A DNA stretch of 64,000 nt, taken from positions 112,217 through 176,216 of the forward strand of contig CAWFFM010000008.1 of assembly GCA_963815125.1 (NCBI GenBank), given 5' to 3'. Within the stretch, counting starts at the first letter, position 1. The number at the start of each line of letters is the position of its first letter. The translations under genes were made by a program, and so were the position numbers. The notes under the pieces were generated by a model, which saw only the letters and a list, made by a program, of their open reading frames with translations, ran no database searches and was not told where the DNA came from. Positions 41,657 to 49,806 of this stretch are shown here, piece after piece. Source of the DNA: Actinocatenispora sp963815125. GTDB taxonomy: Bacteria; Actinomycetota; Actinomycetes; Mycobacteriales; Micromonosporaceae.

Positions 41657-42232
41657 CTAGTCGTCGTCGTGGTCGCCGTGGCCGTGTCCACCGATGGCGT
41701 TCTGGTGGAACTCACCCTGCCAGGCGGCCCGTGCGCCCGATTCCCCGATACGGTAAGTCTGCACCACCGCACCGACCGACACAGCAAGGGCCAGTACGGC
41801 CACCACGACCCGCAGCGCGGTCAGGCCGCGCGGCCGCGTCGGCTCGGTGGTCTGTCCCGCCTCGTCCTGTTGGCTGTCGCCCGGCCGTCGCTCGGCGAAC
41901 GGCGAGCGGCTCCACCGGTACAGCACCCATACCCCGGCGGCCAGTACGAACAGGCCGATCGCCCAGGGCAGCAGGGTGTCGCCCAGTTCGGTGTGCTCGT
42001 GGATCAGGTGGCTGCGCGGTACGCGGCGCTCCAGCCACTCGCCGGCGTCGGTGGTGACGGGCACCATCGCGAGCGCGATCAGGGCGAGGAGCGGGACCAC
42101 GATGCCTGCCCGCCGCCGGAACGCCGGCCACAGCGCGGCCAGTACCAGCGCGAGGGCGGCCAGTGGCACCAGGACCACTACGGCATGGACCAGCAGCACG
42201 TGTGCCGGTAGGCCGGAGATTTCATCGGGCAC
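41657..42232 (-). CDS. DUF2231-type four-helix membrane protein with His/Asp-rich C-terminus
   Basis: The 191-aa protein has four predicted membrane helices (HVLLVHAVVVLVPLAALAL; VVPLLALIALAMVPVTT; LPWAIGLFVLAAGVWVLYR; VVVAVLALAVSVGAVV), DUF2231-like EWLERRVPRSHLIHEHTELG after helix 2, and a C-terminal tail GGHGHGDHDDD. The His-rich tail resembles metal-binding tails. It lies 28 bp upstream of the response regulator gene and is probably co-transcribed. Confidence 0.85.
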   Translation of the reverse strand: MPDEISGLPAHVLLVHAVVVLVPLAALALVLAALWPAFRRRAGIVVPLLALIALAMVPVTTDAGEWLERRVPRSHLIHEHTELGDTLLPWAIGLFVLAAGVWVLYRWSRSPFAERRPGDSQQDEAGQTTEPTRPRGLTALRVVVAVLALAVSVGAVVQTYRIGESGARAAWQGEFHQNAIGGHGHGDHDDD

Positions 42233-42455
42233 CCGTCATCCTCCAGACGATCAGCGGTCTCTCGATCCGAGACCGGCGGTGCTGCCATGATCCCCACCGC
42301 GCATGAAAATCCAATGAAAGCTAGATAAGAGCTCCCATTACGGATTTCGGTCAGCGGCCGATCCGGCCAACCCGCGAGCAGTACCCGCCAAAGTACTGTG
42401 TGATTTCCTAGATTCCAGATAGATTGAGTAGGTAATTAGAGCCCGGAGGTGGCGC
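42233..42455. promoter_or_regulatory. Divergent promoter region (AT-rich)
   Basis: The 223 bp between the DUF2231 gene (minus) and the flavoprotein gene (plus) include an AT-rich patch (42395-42440) and a good ribosome binding site, GGAGGTGGCGC, directly before ATG 42456. I see no certain operator. Confidence 0.45.
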
Positions 42456-43844
42456 ATGACAGACACGCGGCGGACAGTGATCGTGGGCGGCGGCGCCAGC
42501 GGCGTACTGGCCGCCATCGCACTGCTACGCACCGGGACGCCGGTGACGATCGTGGACAGCGAACCGAGACTCGGCGCCGGCGTGGCGTACCGCACCACCT
42601 CGCCGTACCACCTGCTCAACTCGCCCGCCAAGGCGATGAGCGCGGTGGCCGAACTACCCGACGACTTCGTCGGATGGGCCGGCCTGGCCAACCCCGACTC
42701 CTTCCAACCCCGCTGGATCTACCAGCGCTATCTCGCCGAGAGCCTCGAAGCGGCGGACGGCCGCAACGGTGAGCTGAACGTAGCGATCGGCCGAGCGGTC
42801 TCGGTCCATCCGGGTGAGCGGGGCACCACCGTCCGGCTCGACAACGGCCAGACGCTGACCGCCGCCCAGGTGGTCCTCGCGCTCGGCTACCGACCGCCGG
42901 GCACGCCCCACGCTATCGGCACTTCGGCCCAGGCCGGCGGCCGCTACTTCGCCGACCCGTGGCGGCCGGGCGTACTGCACCGGCTCCGGCCCGGCGAACC
43001 GGTCCTGCTGATCGGCACCGGACTGACCGCCATCGACATGGCCATGTCGATCCACCGCCGGGACCCCGACGCACGCATCTACTGCGTGTCCCGGCACGGT
43101 CTGCTGCCGGCCGCGCATCCCTGGCAGGCCGCACCTCCGGTGACCCCGTTGCTGCCGGCGCCGACCAGCACCCGGCAACTGCTGCACGCCACCCGCGAAC
43201 TCATCGCCCGGTGCGGCGACTGGCAACCGGTCGTCGACGGTCTGCGCAGCGCCGCGGCACCGTACTGGGCCGCCCTGCCCGAACCGGAACGGCAACGGTT
43301 CCTGCGCCATGTCAACCGGCACTGGCAGGTACACCGGCACCGGATGGCGCCGGCGATCGCCTCGGCCGTCGGCACCATGCGGGGCAGCGGTACGCTCACC
43401 GTGCTGGCCGGGCAGTTGCGCCAAGTGGAGCCGGCCGGCACCGGACTGACCAGCCTCATCTCGACCCGCAGCGGCGGCCTGACGGCAGTCCACTGTGGAG
43501 CAGTCCTGAACTGTACCGGGCCGGGCAGTGCGGCGACCGGAGCCGACCCGCTGGTGCGGTTCCTGCGTACGACCGGACTGGCCCGGCTCGACCCACTGGC
43601 GACCGGGTTCGACGTGACCGCGGACGGCGCACTCATCGGCGCCGGCAACCAGATCACCCCGTCGCTGTGGACGCTCGGCCCGCCACGCCTCGGCACCTCG
43701 TGGGAGACCACCGCGGTCCCCGAGATCCGCGCCCAGGCCGCGGCCCTGGCAACAGCGATCGCCGAACGTCCCGTCCGTTCCACCGTCGAGCCGCCGCGCC
43801 AGGCGATCGGCACCGACTCACATACCGTCCAGGAGTCCGCATGA
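42456..43844 (+). CDS. FAD/NAD(P)-binding flavoprotein (Pyr_redox_9/NAD_binding_9-like)
   Basis: The 462-aa protein has an N-terminal dinucleotide fold (TVIVGGGASGVLAAIALLR), then LGAGVAYRTTSPYHLLNSPA, typical of the FAD-NAD(P)-binding family PF13454, and a second nucleotide motif (VLLIGTGLTAIDMAMSIHRR). The reaction is not known for this family; members often sit beside sulfur-metabolism genes. It is the first gene of an operon, coupled by ATGA to a cysteine dioxygenase gene and then a rhodanese gene, so a role in oxidising cysteine-derived sulfur is plausible. Confidence 0.88.
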   Translation: MTDTRRTVIVGGGASGVLAAIALLRTGTPVTIVDSEPRLGAGVAYRTTSPYHLLNSPAKAMSAVAELPDDFVGWAGLANPDSFQPRWIYQRYLAESLEAADGRNGELNVAIGRAVSVHPGERGTTVRLDNGQTLTAAQVVLALGYRPPGTPHAIGTSAQAGGRYFADPWRPGVLHRLRPGEPVLLIGTGLTAIDMAMSIHRRDPDARIYCVSRHGLLPAAHPWQAAPPVTPLLPAPTSTRQLLHATRELIARCGDWQPVVDGLRSAAAPYWAALPEPERQRFLRHVNRHWQVHRHRMAPAIASAVGTMRGSGTLTVLAGQLRQVEPAGTGLTSLISTRSGGLTAVHCGAVLNCTGPGSAATGADPLVRFLRTTGLARLDPLATGFDVTADGALIGAGNQITPSLWTLGPPRLGTSWETTAVPEIRAQAAALATAIAERPVRSTVEPPRQAIGTDSHTVQESA

Positions 43845-44386
43845 CACAGCAGTCCGCACCACCCGACAGCGCCGTACGGACCGACAGCGTGCTGTCCGAC
43901 AGCACCGTACGGACCGGCAGCGCCGTCCCGGCCGACGGCAACGCCAGCGCCCTGGCCCGCGCGTACGCCGCCGACCCCGCGTCCTGGCCGTCACCGCCGG
44001 TGTTCGACCATCGGCAACGGTGGTCGGTACAACTGCACGCCGACACCCACCACGAGGCCTGGCTGCTGACCTGGTTGCCCGGTCAGGGCACCGAACTGCA
44101 CGACCACGGCGGCGCGCACGGCGCGTTCCTGGTGGTCTCCGGGCAGCTCACCGAAGACGTGATCGCCGACCACGGCGAGCCCGAACTGGCCTCGTTGCAC
44201 TGGCGGCAGGACTCCGTACGGGGCTTCGGCGCACACCACATCCACCGGGTACACAACACCGGCACCGAACCCGCCGTCAGCGTGCACGTCTACCAGCCCG
44301 GGCTGACCGCCATGTCGCAGTACGCCATCGAACCGGGCGGCGGCGTACGACTGGTCCGTACCGACCGGCAGGGAGTGGACTGGTGA
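43841..44386 (+). CDS. Cysteine dioxygenase-type cupin
   Basis: The 181-aa protein has a low-complexity Ser/Thr/Asp N-terminus (about 35 residues), then the cupin: WLPGQGTELHDHGGAHGAFL with the His-Asp-His iron ligands, LTEDVIADH, and the third His in GFGAHHIHRVHNTGTEPAV. It ends with VSVHVYQPGLTAMSQYAI, typical of bacterial cysteine dioxygenases. It would oxidise cysteine or a related thiol to the sulfinic acid using O2 in the cytosol. It overlaps both neighbours by 4 nt. Confidence 0.92.
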   Translation: MTQQSAPPDSAVRTDSVLSDSTVRTGSAVPADGNASALARAYAADPASWPSPPVFDHRQRWSVQLHADTHHEAWLLTWLPGQGTELHDHGGAHGAFLVVSGQLTEDVIADHGEPELASLHWRQDSVRGFGAHHIHRVHNTGTEPAVSVHVYQPGLTAMSQYAIEPGGGVRLVRTDRQGVDW

Positions 44387-44781
44387 CCCGCACCATCGAC
44401 CAGGTACTGGCGGAGGCCCGGCAACGGCTGGAGCGGCTCACGCCGATGGCCGCGCACCGGGCCGTCGCCGGTGGTGCGCTGCTGGTGGACATCCGGCCGG
44501 TGCAGCAGCGGGCCGAGGAGGGCGAGGTGCCCGACGCCCTGCTGATCGAACGCAACGTACTGGAATGGCGGTTCGACCCGGCCAGCCCGGACCGGTTACC
44601 GGTGGTGGCCGACCATTCGGTGCAGGTCATCGTGCTCTGCTCCGAGGGCTACACCTCGTCGTTGGCCGCGGCCAGCCTGCAGGATCTGGGGCTGACCCGG
44701 GCCACCGACGTGATCGGTGGCTTCCAGGCGTGGTGCCGCGCCGGCCTACCGAGCCGGCACGTCACGCCGGCCCGGCGGTAG
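44383..44781 (+). CDS. Rhodanese-domain sulfurtransferase
   Basis: The 132-aa protein starts at GTG 44383 (GTGA overlap). It has the rhodanese start GGALLVDIRPVQQRAEEGEV and the active-site loop VIVLCSEGYTSSLAAASL with the catalytic Cys, then DVIGGFQAWCRAGLP. It would move sulfane sulfur between thiosulfate, persulfides and cyanide or protein thiols, acting with the cysteine dioxygenase. Its last 20 bp overlap tail-to-tail with the opposing radical SAM gene. Confidence 0.93.
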   Translation: MTRTIDQVLAEARQRLERLTPMAAHRAVAGGALLVDIRPVQQRAEEGEVPDALLIERNVLEWRFDPASPDRLPVVADHSVQVIVLCSEGYTSSLAAASLQDLGLTRATDVIGGFQAWCRAGLPSRHVTPARR

Positions 44782-46366
44782 TCAGCTGCGCCTCCCGGGT
44801 CCGGCGCTGTACGTGTTCCCACACGAACGCGGTCATCTCCGGGTCGGTGAAGATCTGGGTGCACAGCTCGCAGAAACTCCCGTACGCGGGCCGCAGCTTG
44901 TGCGCCACCTCCGAATCGGCCATCAGTTCGGCGAAGTAGCCGGGCCCGGCGTGCACCAGGGTGCGCAGCAGCACATTGGACCGCAGCTCGCCCATCACGG
45001 CGGCCAGACCGCGGTCACGTACGTTGCCCAGCGACAACGTCTCGCACAGTTCGCTGCCGTTGCCGCACGGGTACACGGTGCCGTCCGGGGTGACGACCAG
45101 GTTGAGCATGTCGGCGCAGGCGCCCGGCGGTATCCCGGGCACCTGCCACCGTTCCTGTGGCGGGACCCCGACGGCGGCCCGTCCGGTGCCGGTGGCGGCA
45201 TCCGCGACCAGCACGATGTCGCGCTGGTCGCGGGGATCGAGGGCACCCAGTACGTCACCCAGCCGGCTGCGCCGGGTGGTGCAGACGCGCAGCACGATGT
45301 CCACCCCGTGCTCCTTGCCGGCGCGGATGATGTTGCTGAGCACCCGGGAGGTGATGAAGTCGTGGTGTATCGCATCGGCGCTGAGTTCGATGCTGCGTAC
45401 GCCGACGGAGAACAGCTCGCCGACCTTCTTGCGCGCCTTCTGCGGACTGATCCCCCAGAAACCGTTGGTGGTGATGGTGTTGATGAAGCCGCGCCGGGCC
45501 GAGTGCGCCAGCATGGCGATCAGTTCGTGCCAGTAGATGGTGGCCTCGCCGCCGGAGAAGTGGCAGCGTGGACCGATGTTGGGCAGTACGGCGGCCTGGT
45601 CGACGACCCGGCAGACCTCGCTCACCGCCAGCTTGCGCTGCGCGAACTCCGGTCCGCAGGCGTTGTAGCAGTGGCTGCACCGGGTGTTGCAGAAGTACGT
45701 GGTCTGGAAGATCAGCGCGTGGAACGAGATCGGGTACGCGGTGGCCGGGTCGGTACGCCGCGGCCGGCCCACGGACTGCCCGACCGGGCGGGCGATGTCC
45801 ACGACCCCGGGCGCGCAACGGTGCAGGTAGTCGGCGAGGCTGCGACCGGTACGGGTGACGATCAGGGCACCGCGGTTGAGTTCCTCGGCCTGCAGCAGTT
45901 CGGCGGGCAGGCCGGCACCGGGCGGCAGGACGAACAGTACGTGCAGCTCCGCGGTGGTCGAGGTGGTCAGTACGTGCAGGAGCCCGCCCAGCATGCCCGG
46001 GTCCAGCCGGTCGAAGTGCTCGTTGTCCAGGGCGAGCAGCAGCTCGAACGGGCCGTGGTCGGCCAACGTACGCAGTACCGCGGAGATCCGGGGCAACGGT
46101 AGTTCCGGCCCGCCCCGGGTGATCAGGATCGGGCGCACGCCCTGCGCGGCGGCCTGCCGTACCAGGTCGGGCAGGAGTTCCGGTTCGGCCAGCGCCTCCA
46201 TCCCCACGTACCCGACGTCGGCGCGGGCCTCCCAGGTCCGCAGAACCTGTGCGGCGTCGGCAGGTGCGGAACCCGGGTCGGCGCCGGGTGGGCAGGCGGT
46301 GCAGCCCACCGGGCACCGCCGGTTGACCAGAACCATGTTGTCCGGGAGCGCCACGGTGGCCCTCAC
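44762..46366 (-). CDS. Radical SAM protein with two CX3CX2C motifs and SPASM-like C-terminus
   Basis: The 534-aa protein starts at GTG 46366, overlapping the upstream small gene by GTGA. Near the N-terminus it has CPVGCTAC (C18, C22, C25) in a degenerate half-domain (residues 1-175). The main radical SAM domain begins at about 215 with FCNTRCSHCYNACG (C226, C230, C233) and GGEATIYW (GGE at 272-274). The C-terminal region has CADML, VYPCGNGSELCE and FCELCTQIF, a Cys set able to hold auxiliary Fe-S clusters. Such enzymes commonly modify ribosomal peptides or proteins. It converges on the rhodanese gene. Confidence 0.88.
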   Translation of the reverse strand: MRATVALPDNMVLVNRRCPVGCTACPPGADPGSAPADAAQVLRTWEARADVGYVGMEALAEPELLPDLVRQAAAQGVRPILITRGGPELPLPRISAVLRTLADHGPFELLLALDNEHFDRLDPGMLGGLLHVLTTSTTAELHVLFVLPPGAGLPAELLQAEELNRGALIVTRTGRSLADYLHRCAPGVVDIARPVGQSVGRPRRTDPATAYPISFHALIFQTTYFCNTRCSHCYNACGPEFAQRKLAVSEVCRVVDQAAVLPNIGPRCHFSGGEATIYWHELIAMLAHSARRGFINTITTNGFWGISPQKARKKVGELFSVGVRSIELSADAIHHDFITSRVLSNIIRAGKEHGVDIVLRVCTTRRSRLGDVLGALDPRDQRDIVLVADAATGTGRAAVGVPPQERWQVPGIPPGACADMLNLVVTPDGTVYPCGNGSELCETLSLGNVRDRGLAAVMGELRSNVLLRTLVHAGPGYFAELMADSEVAHKLRPAYGSFCELCTQIFTDPEMTAFVWEHVQRRTREAQLTTAGPA

Positions 46367-46653
46367 CTGCTGGTTCGGCTGAGGGCGGCGGGGGTCGACG
46401 CGCAACAGCCACACCGTCTACCGGCGCCCGGCGCGGGGTCCGGGCGGTCGGCGCCCAGTACGGCGGCTTCCCGCAGCATCTCCTCGACCGCAGCGTCGTG
46501 AAAGTCCGTGGCGCCCTGAAGGTCCGTGGCGCCCTGAAGGTCCGTGGCCGGCGCGGCGGACAGCGCGGTACGGGCGGTCGTGGGGCCGGTGGTGGTCGCG
46601 GGCCGGGCGGGCACGGGGCGGGCGGGTGCGCTGCCTAACGCGGTTGCGGTCAT
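46363..46653 (-). CDS. Small Cys-rich-tailed protein, candidate RiPP precursor
   Basis: The 96-aa product starts MTATALGSAPARPVPARPA. It contains a short direct repeat (ATDLQGATDLQGATDF, residues 36-51), an acidic helical stretch (HDAAVEEMLREAAVLGAD) and ends PGAGRRCGCCASTPAALSR (Cys81, 83, 84). The 4-nt overlap with the radical SAM gene, the leader-like helix and the Cys cluster near the C-terminus are what a peptide substrate of that enzyme would look like. No known precursor family is recognised, so this is inference. Confidence 0.55.
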   Translation of the reverse strand: MTATALGSAPARPVPARPATTTGPTTARTALSAAPATDLQGATDLQGATDFHDAAVEEMLREAAVLGADRPDPAPGAGRRCGCCASTPAALSRTSR

Positions 46654-46799
46654 ACGTCCTCCAACAGCCGGTTGCGGCCGGACGCGCACCGTGACACCCG
46701 CGCCGTCCACATCGCCGAGTCTCTCCGTAATTGGGAGACTACCTAGAGCGAACATATGCGGCGCCGGGTTGCCGGAATCCTCGGCCGACGCGCGGAAGG

Positions 46800-48089
46800 T
46801 CAGGAGTGTCGCCCCGGCGTGGCGTGGGCGCAGTCGGCGGCCCGTTCACGCAACAGGTTCCGTTCCCGGGAGTTGCGGGTCAGCGACGCGGCCCGCTCGA
46901 ACTCGCTGCGCGCCTCGTCCCACCGGCCCAGCCGAGCCAGCAGATCACCCCGCACGCTGGGCAGCAGATGGTAGTCGCGCAGCGCCGGCTCCGCGGTCAG
47001 TTCGTCGACCAGGTCCAGCCCGGCCGCCGGGCCGAAGGCCATGGACAGCGCGACCGCCCGGTTCAGCTCCACCACCGGGGACGGTACGAGCTGCGCGAGC
47101 ACCGCGTACAGCGCCGAGATCCGCGACCAGTCGGTCTCCTCCGGCGTACGCGCCCGCGCATGGCAGGCGGCGATCGCGGCCTGCACCGCGTACGGGCCCC
47201 GCCCGGCCTCGCCGCTCAGCGACCCGGCCCGGTCCAGTGCGGCCAGACCGCGGCGGATCAGCAGCTGGTTCCACCGGGACCGGTCCTGCTCCAGCAGCAG
47301 TACCGGCTCGCCCGAGGGTCCGGTGCGGGCCGCGGTCCGGGACGCCTGGATCTCCATCAGCGCGACCAGACCGTGTACCTCCGGCTCGTCCGGTACCAGT
47401 CCGGCCAGGATCCGGCCGAGCCGCAGCGCGTCCTCACACAGCGCGGGGCGCAACCAGTCGTCGCCGGCGGTCGCCGAATAGCCCTCGTTGAAGATCAGGT
47501 AGACGACCTCCAGTACCGAGGACAGCCGTTCGTCTCGCTCGGGACCGGCCGGCACCTCGAACGGCACACCGGCCGCGGTGAGGGTCCGCTTGGCCCGCAC
47601 GATGCGCTGCGCGATGGTCGACTCCGGTACCAGGTACGCCCGGGCGATCTCCAGCGTGGTCAGACCGCCGAGCAGCCGGAGGGTCAGCGCCACCCGCGCC
47701 TCGGTGGACAGCACCGGGTGGCAGGAGACGAAGACCAGCCGCAGCAGGTCGTCGCCGATGTCGTCGTCCAGCGCGGCGTCGATGTCCGGCCCACCGGCCT
47801 GCTGCTGGAGCTCCAGTTCGTGACCGAGTTCCTGCTCCTTGCGCGCCAGCCGCTGCTGCCGTCGGATCAGGTCGATCGCCCGACGCTTACCGGTGGCCAT
47901 CAGCCAGGCACCCGGATTGTCCGGTATCCCCGCGTCGGGCCACTGCTCCAGCGCCGCGAGCAACGCGTCCTGGGCGAGATCCTCGGCCAGGCCGACGTCG
48001 CGGACCATCCGGGCGAGACCGGCGATCAGCCGGGCGGACTCGATCCGCCAGACGGCATCGATCGCGCGGCGGGTGTCGGCAGCACTCAC
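46800..48089 (-). CDS. ECF42-type RNA polymerase sigma factor with TPR-like C-terminal extension
   Basis: The 429-aa protein has sigma region 2 (AEDLAQDALLAALEQWPDAG; NPGAWLMATGKRRAIDLIRR), region 4 (LTLRLLGGLTTLEIARAYLV; ESTIAQRIVRAKRTL) and a C-terminal extension of about 200 residues with helical repeats (LNRAVALSMAFGPAAGLDLV; HLLPSVRGDLLARLGRWDEA). This is the ECF42 layout, in which the extension regulates activity in place of an anti-sigma factor. Members are encoded next to DGPF/YCII proteins, as here. Confidence 0.92.
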   Translation of the reverse strand: MSAADTRRAIDAVWRIESARLIAGLARMVRDVGLAEDLAQDALLAALEQWPDAGIPDNPGAWLMATGKRRAIDLIRRQQRLARKEQELGHELELQQQAGGPDIDAALDDDIGDDLLRLVFVSCHPVLSTEARVALTLRLLGGLTTLEIARAYLVPESTIAQRIVRAKRTLTAAGVPFEVPAGPERDERLSSVLEVVYLIFNEGYSATAGDDWLRPALCEDALRLGRILAGLVPDEPEVHGLVALMEIQASRTAARTGPSGEPVLLLEQDRSRWNQLLIRRGLAALDRAGSLSGEAGRGPYAVQAAIAACHARARTPEETDWSRISALYAVLAQLVPSPVVELNRAVALSMAFGPAAGLDLVDELTAEPALRDYHLLPSVRGDLLARLGRWDEARSEFERAASLTRNSRERNLLRERAADCAHATPGRHS

Positions 48090-48197
48090 AGCTCCCGACT
48101 ACAGCACGCTGGTGCCCGACGCAACCGGTCGACGCGCCGGGACCACCGGGCGGCGTACGGGACGCCGCCCGGTCCGGTGTGGTGGATCTCCGACGGG

Positions 48198-48626
48198 TCA
48201 GCCCTGCTGCTGGGCGACCTGCTCGCGCAGCCGGTCCTCCTGCTCCCGCAGCTCCGGGGTGAAGGCCTCGCCGAAGTCCTCGGCCTCGAAGATCCGCCGG
48301 ATCTCGATCTCGGACTCCCCGTCCATCGGGTTCGGGCAGCGCCGGACCCACTCGACGGCCTCGTCCAACGACTTCACCTGGATGATCCAGAAGCCGGCCA
48401 CCAACTCCTTGGTCTCGGCGAACGGGCCGTCCAGCACGGTGCGCCGGTCGCCGTTGAACCGGACCCTGGCCCCCTTCGAACTCGGGTGCAGGCCATCTGC
48501 GGCGAGCAGTACGCCGGCCTTCACCAGTTCCTCGTTGTACCGGCCCATGGCGGCGAGCAGTTCCTCGCTCGGCATGACGCCGGCCTCGGACTCCTCGGTT
48601 GCCTTGACCATGACCATGAAACGCAT
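48198..48626 (-). CDS. DGPF/YCII-domain protein
   Basis: The 142-aa protein starts MRFMVMVKATEESEAGVMPS behind GGGGGAGA and contains VLDGPFAETKELVAGFWIIQ, the DGPF signature, and DEAVEWVRRCPNPM. DGPF proteins are the regular partners and targets of ECF42 sigma factors; their biochemical role is unsettled. It precedes the sigma gene by 109 bp on the same strand. Confidence 0.95.
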   Translation of the reverse strand: MRFMVMVKATEESEAGVMPSEELLAAMGRYNEELVKAGVLLAADGLHPSSKGARVRFNGDRRTVLDGPFAETKELVAGFWIIQVKSLDEAVEWVRRCPNPMDGESEIEIRRIFEAEDFGEAFTPELREQEDRLREQVAQQQG

Positions 48627-48788
48627 CTGAAGGTCTCCCCCTGTCGGTGGCTGGCCGTCCGGACGGTCCTGACCGGCTCGAACCAGCCTCTGTCTACGCG
48701 TCGAACGGGGGGACCGGAAATCGACACGACGGCCGAACCTTTTCCGAAGAATTTTCTGGCCGACCTGCCTGACGAGCATAAGGCCAGG

Positions 48789-49673
48789 TCAGGTGGCCGG
48801 TACGCGGAACTGCCAGGCACCGGGCAGCACCCGCCAGGTCCGCCGCCGCACCGGATCGGACAGCTCGCCGTCGGCATTCGTACGGAACGCCCGGCCGCTG
48901 ATCGTCACCGTCCGGCCCCGCAGGTGCTGTACGTCCGGATGGTCCGGGTGGGTGCCCCGGCGCAGCCGCAGCGCGTAGGTGATCCTTCCCCACAGGCCGG
49001 TCGCGGCGGACACCGTGACGTCCATGTGCCCGTCGGTCACCGACGCGTCCGGGCCGAGGATGGCGGTGCCGCCCGCGATGGTGGTCGCGTTGCTCATGCC
49101 GACCATCAGCAGCGGCCGCCGGCCCCGGGCGACGGTCCGCCCGTCCACCCGGACCCGCAGCCGCTGGCCCGGCCGGGTGAGGCCGGTGACGACCGCGCCG
49201 ACCGGGTACGCGAGGATGCCGAGCCGTCGCTTCAGCGGCAGCGCGGCCTCCGCCGCCTCCGCGCCCAGGCCGACATGTACCGCATTGACCACCACATGAC
49301 CGGCATCGTCGACGATCAGATCGGTCCGTTGGGTCCGGCCCGTCAGCACCACCCGGGCCGCCTCGACCGGGTCGAGCGGAATGCCGGCGCTCTGCGCGAA
49401 GTCGTTACCGGTGCCCAACGGGATCAACCCGAGCCGTCGGGCCCCCAGCTCGTCGCGGCGGTACAGCACCGACAGCATCGTGTGCAACGAACCGTCGCCG
49501 CCGACCACCACCAGATCCCGGGAGCTGTACCGGGTCAGTACGGTGTCGAGCTCGGACCGGTCCTGGCAGCCCACCAGGTCCACGGTTCCGACGGCGTCGC
49601 GGAGCACCCGTACGGCCTTGTCGACCGACTCACGATCAGCGGTCCCGGCGCGGCTGTTACTGACCACGAGCAT
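48789..49673 (-). CDS. Diacylglycerol kinase-family lipid kinase
   Basis: The 294-aa protein has the DAGK catalytic core: MLVVSNSRAGTADRESVDKA, DLVVVGGDGSLHTMLSVL with the GGDG nucleotide loop, and LIPLGTGNDFAQSAGI. The C-terminal beta domain contains VGMSNATTIAGG and GHMDVTV. It would phosphorylate a diacylglycerol, sphingoid base or polyprenol at the inner membrane face; the substrate cannot be read from sequence. Confidence 0.93.
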   Translation of the reverse strand: MLVVSNSRAGTADRESVDKAVRVLRDAVGTVDLVGCQDRSELDTVLTRYSSRDLVVVGGDGSLHTMLSVLYRRDELGARRLGLIPLGTGNDFAQSAGIPLDPVEAARVVLTGRTQRTDLIVDDAGHVVVNAVHVGLGAEAAEAALPLKRRLGILAYPVGAVVTGLTRPGQRLRVRVDGRTVARGRRPLLMVGMSNATTIAGGTAILGPDASVTDGHMDVTVSAATGLWGRITYALRLRRGTHPDHPDVQHLRGRTVTISGRAFRTNADGELSDPVRRRTWRVLPGAWQFRVPAT

Positions 49674-49806
49674 GGCGCCTCCTCGACCGGCCCACCGGTG
49701 TCCGCGTCGTCACCCGGTGCAACATGAGACGACCAGTGTAGGTGCACACCGGCCGTCTCCGCCCAGCTCAGAGCCGTGTCGTCAGGCCGTGTTCCGCGGC
49801 TCTCCG

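Noticed and set aside
44717..46102. A 461-codon plus-strand frame opposite the radical SAM gene
   Set aside because: The opposite strand has intact Fe-S cluster motifs; this frame has none.
46731..49727. A 998-codon open frame on the plus strand
   Set aside because: It is antisense to the sigma factor, DGPF and lipid kinase genes; high GC keeps the antisense frame open and the translation is Gln/Arg/Gly-rich with no motifs.
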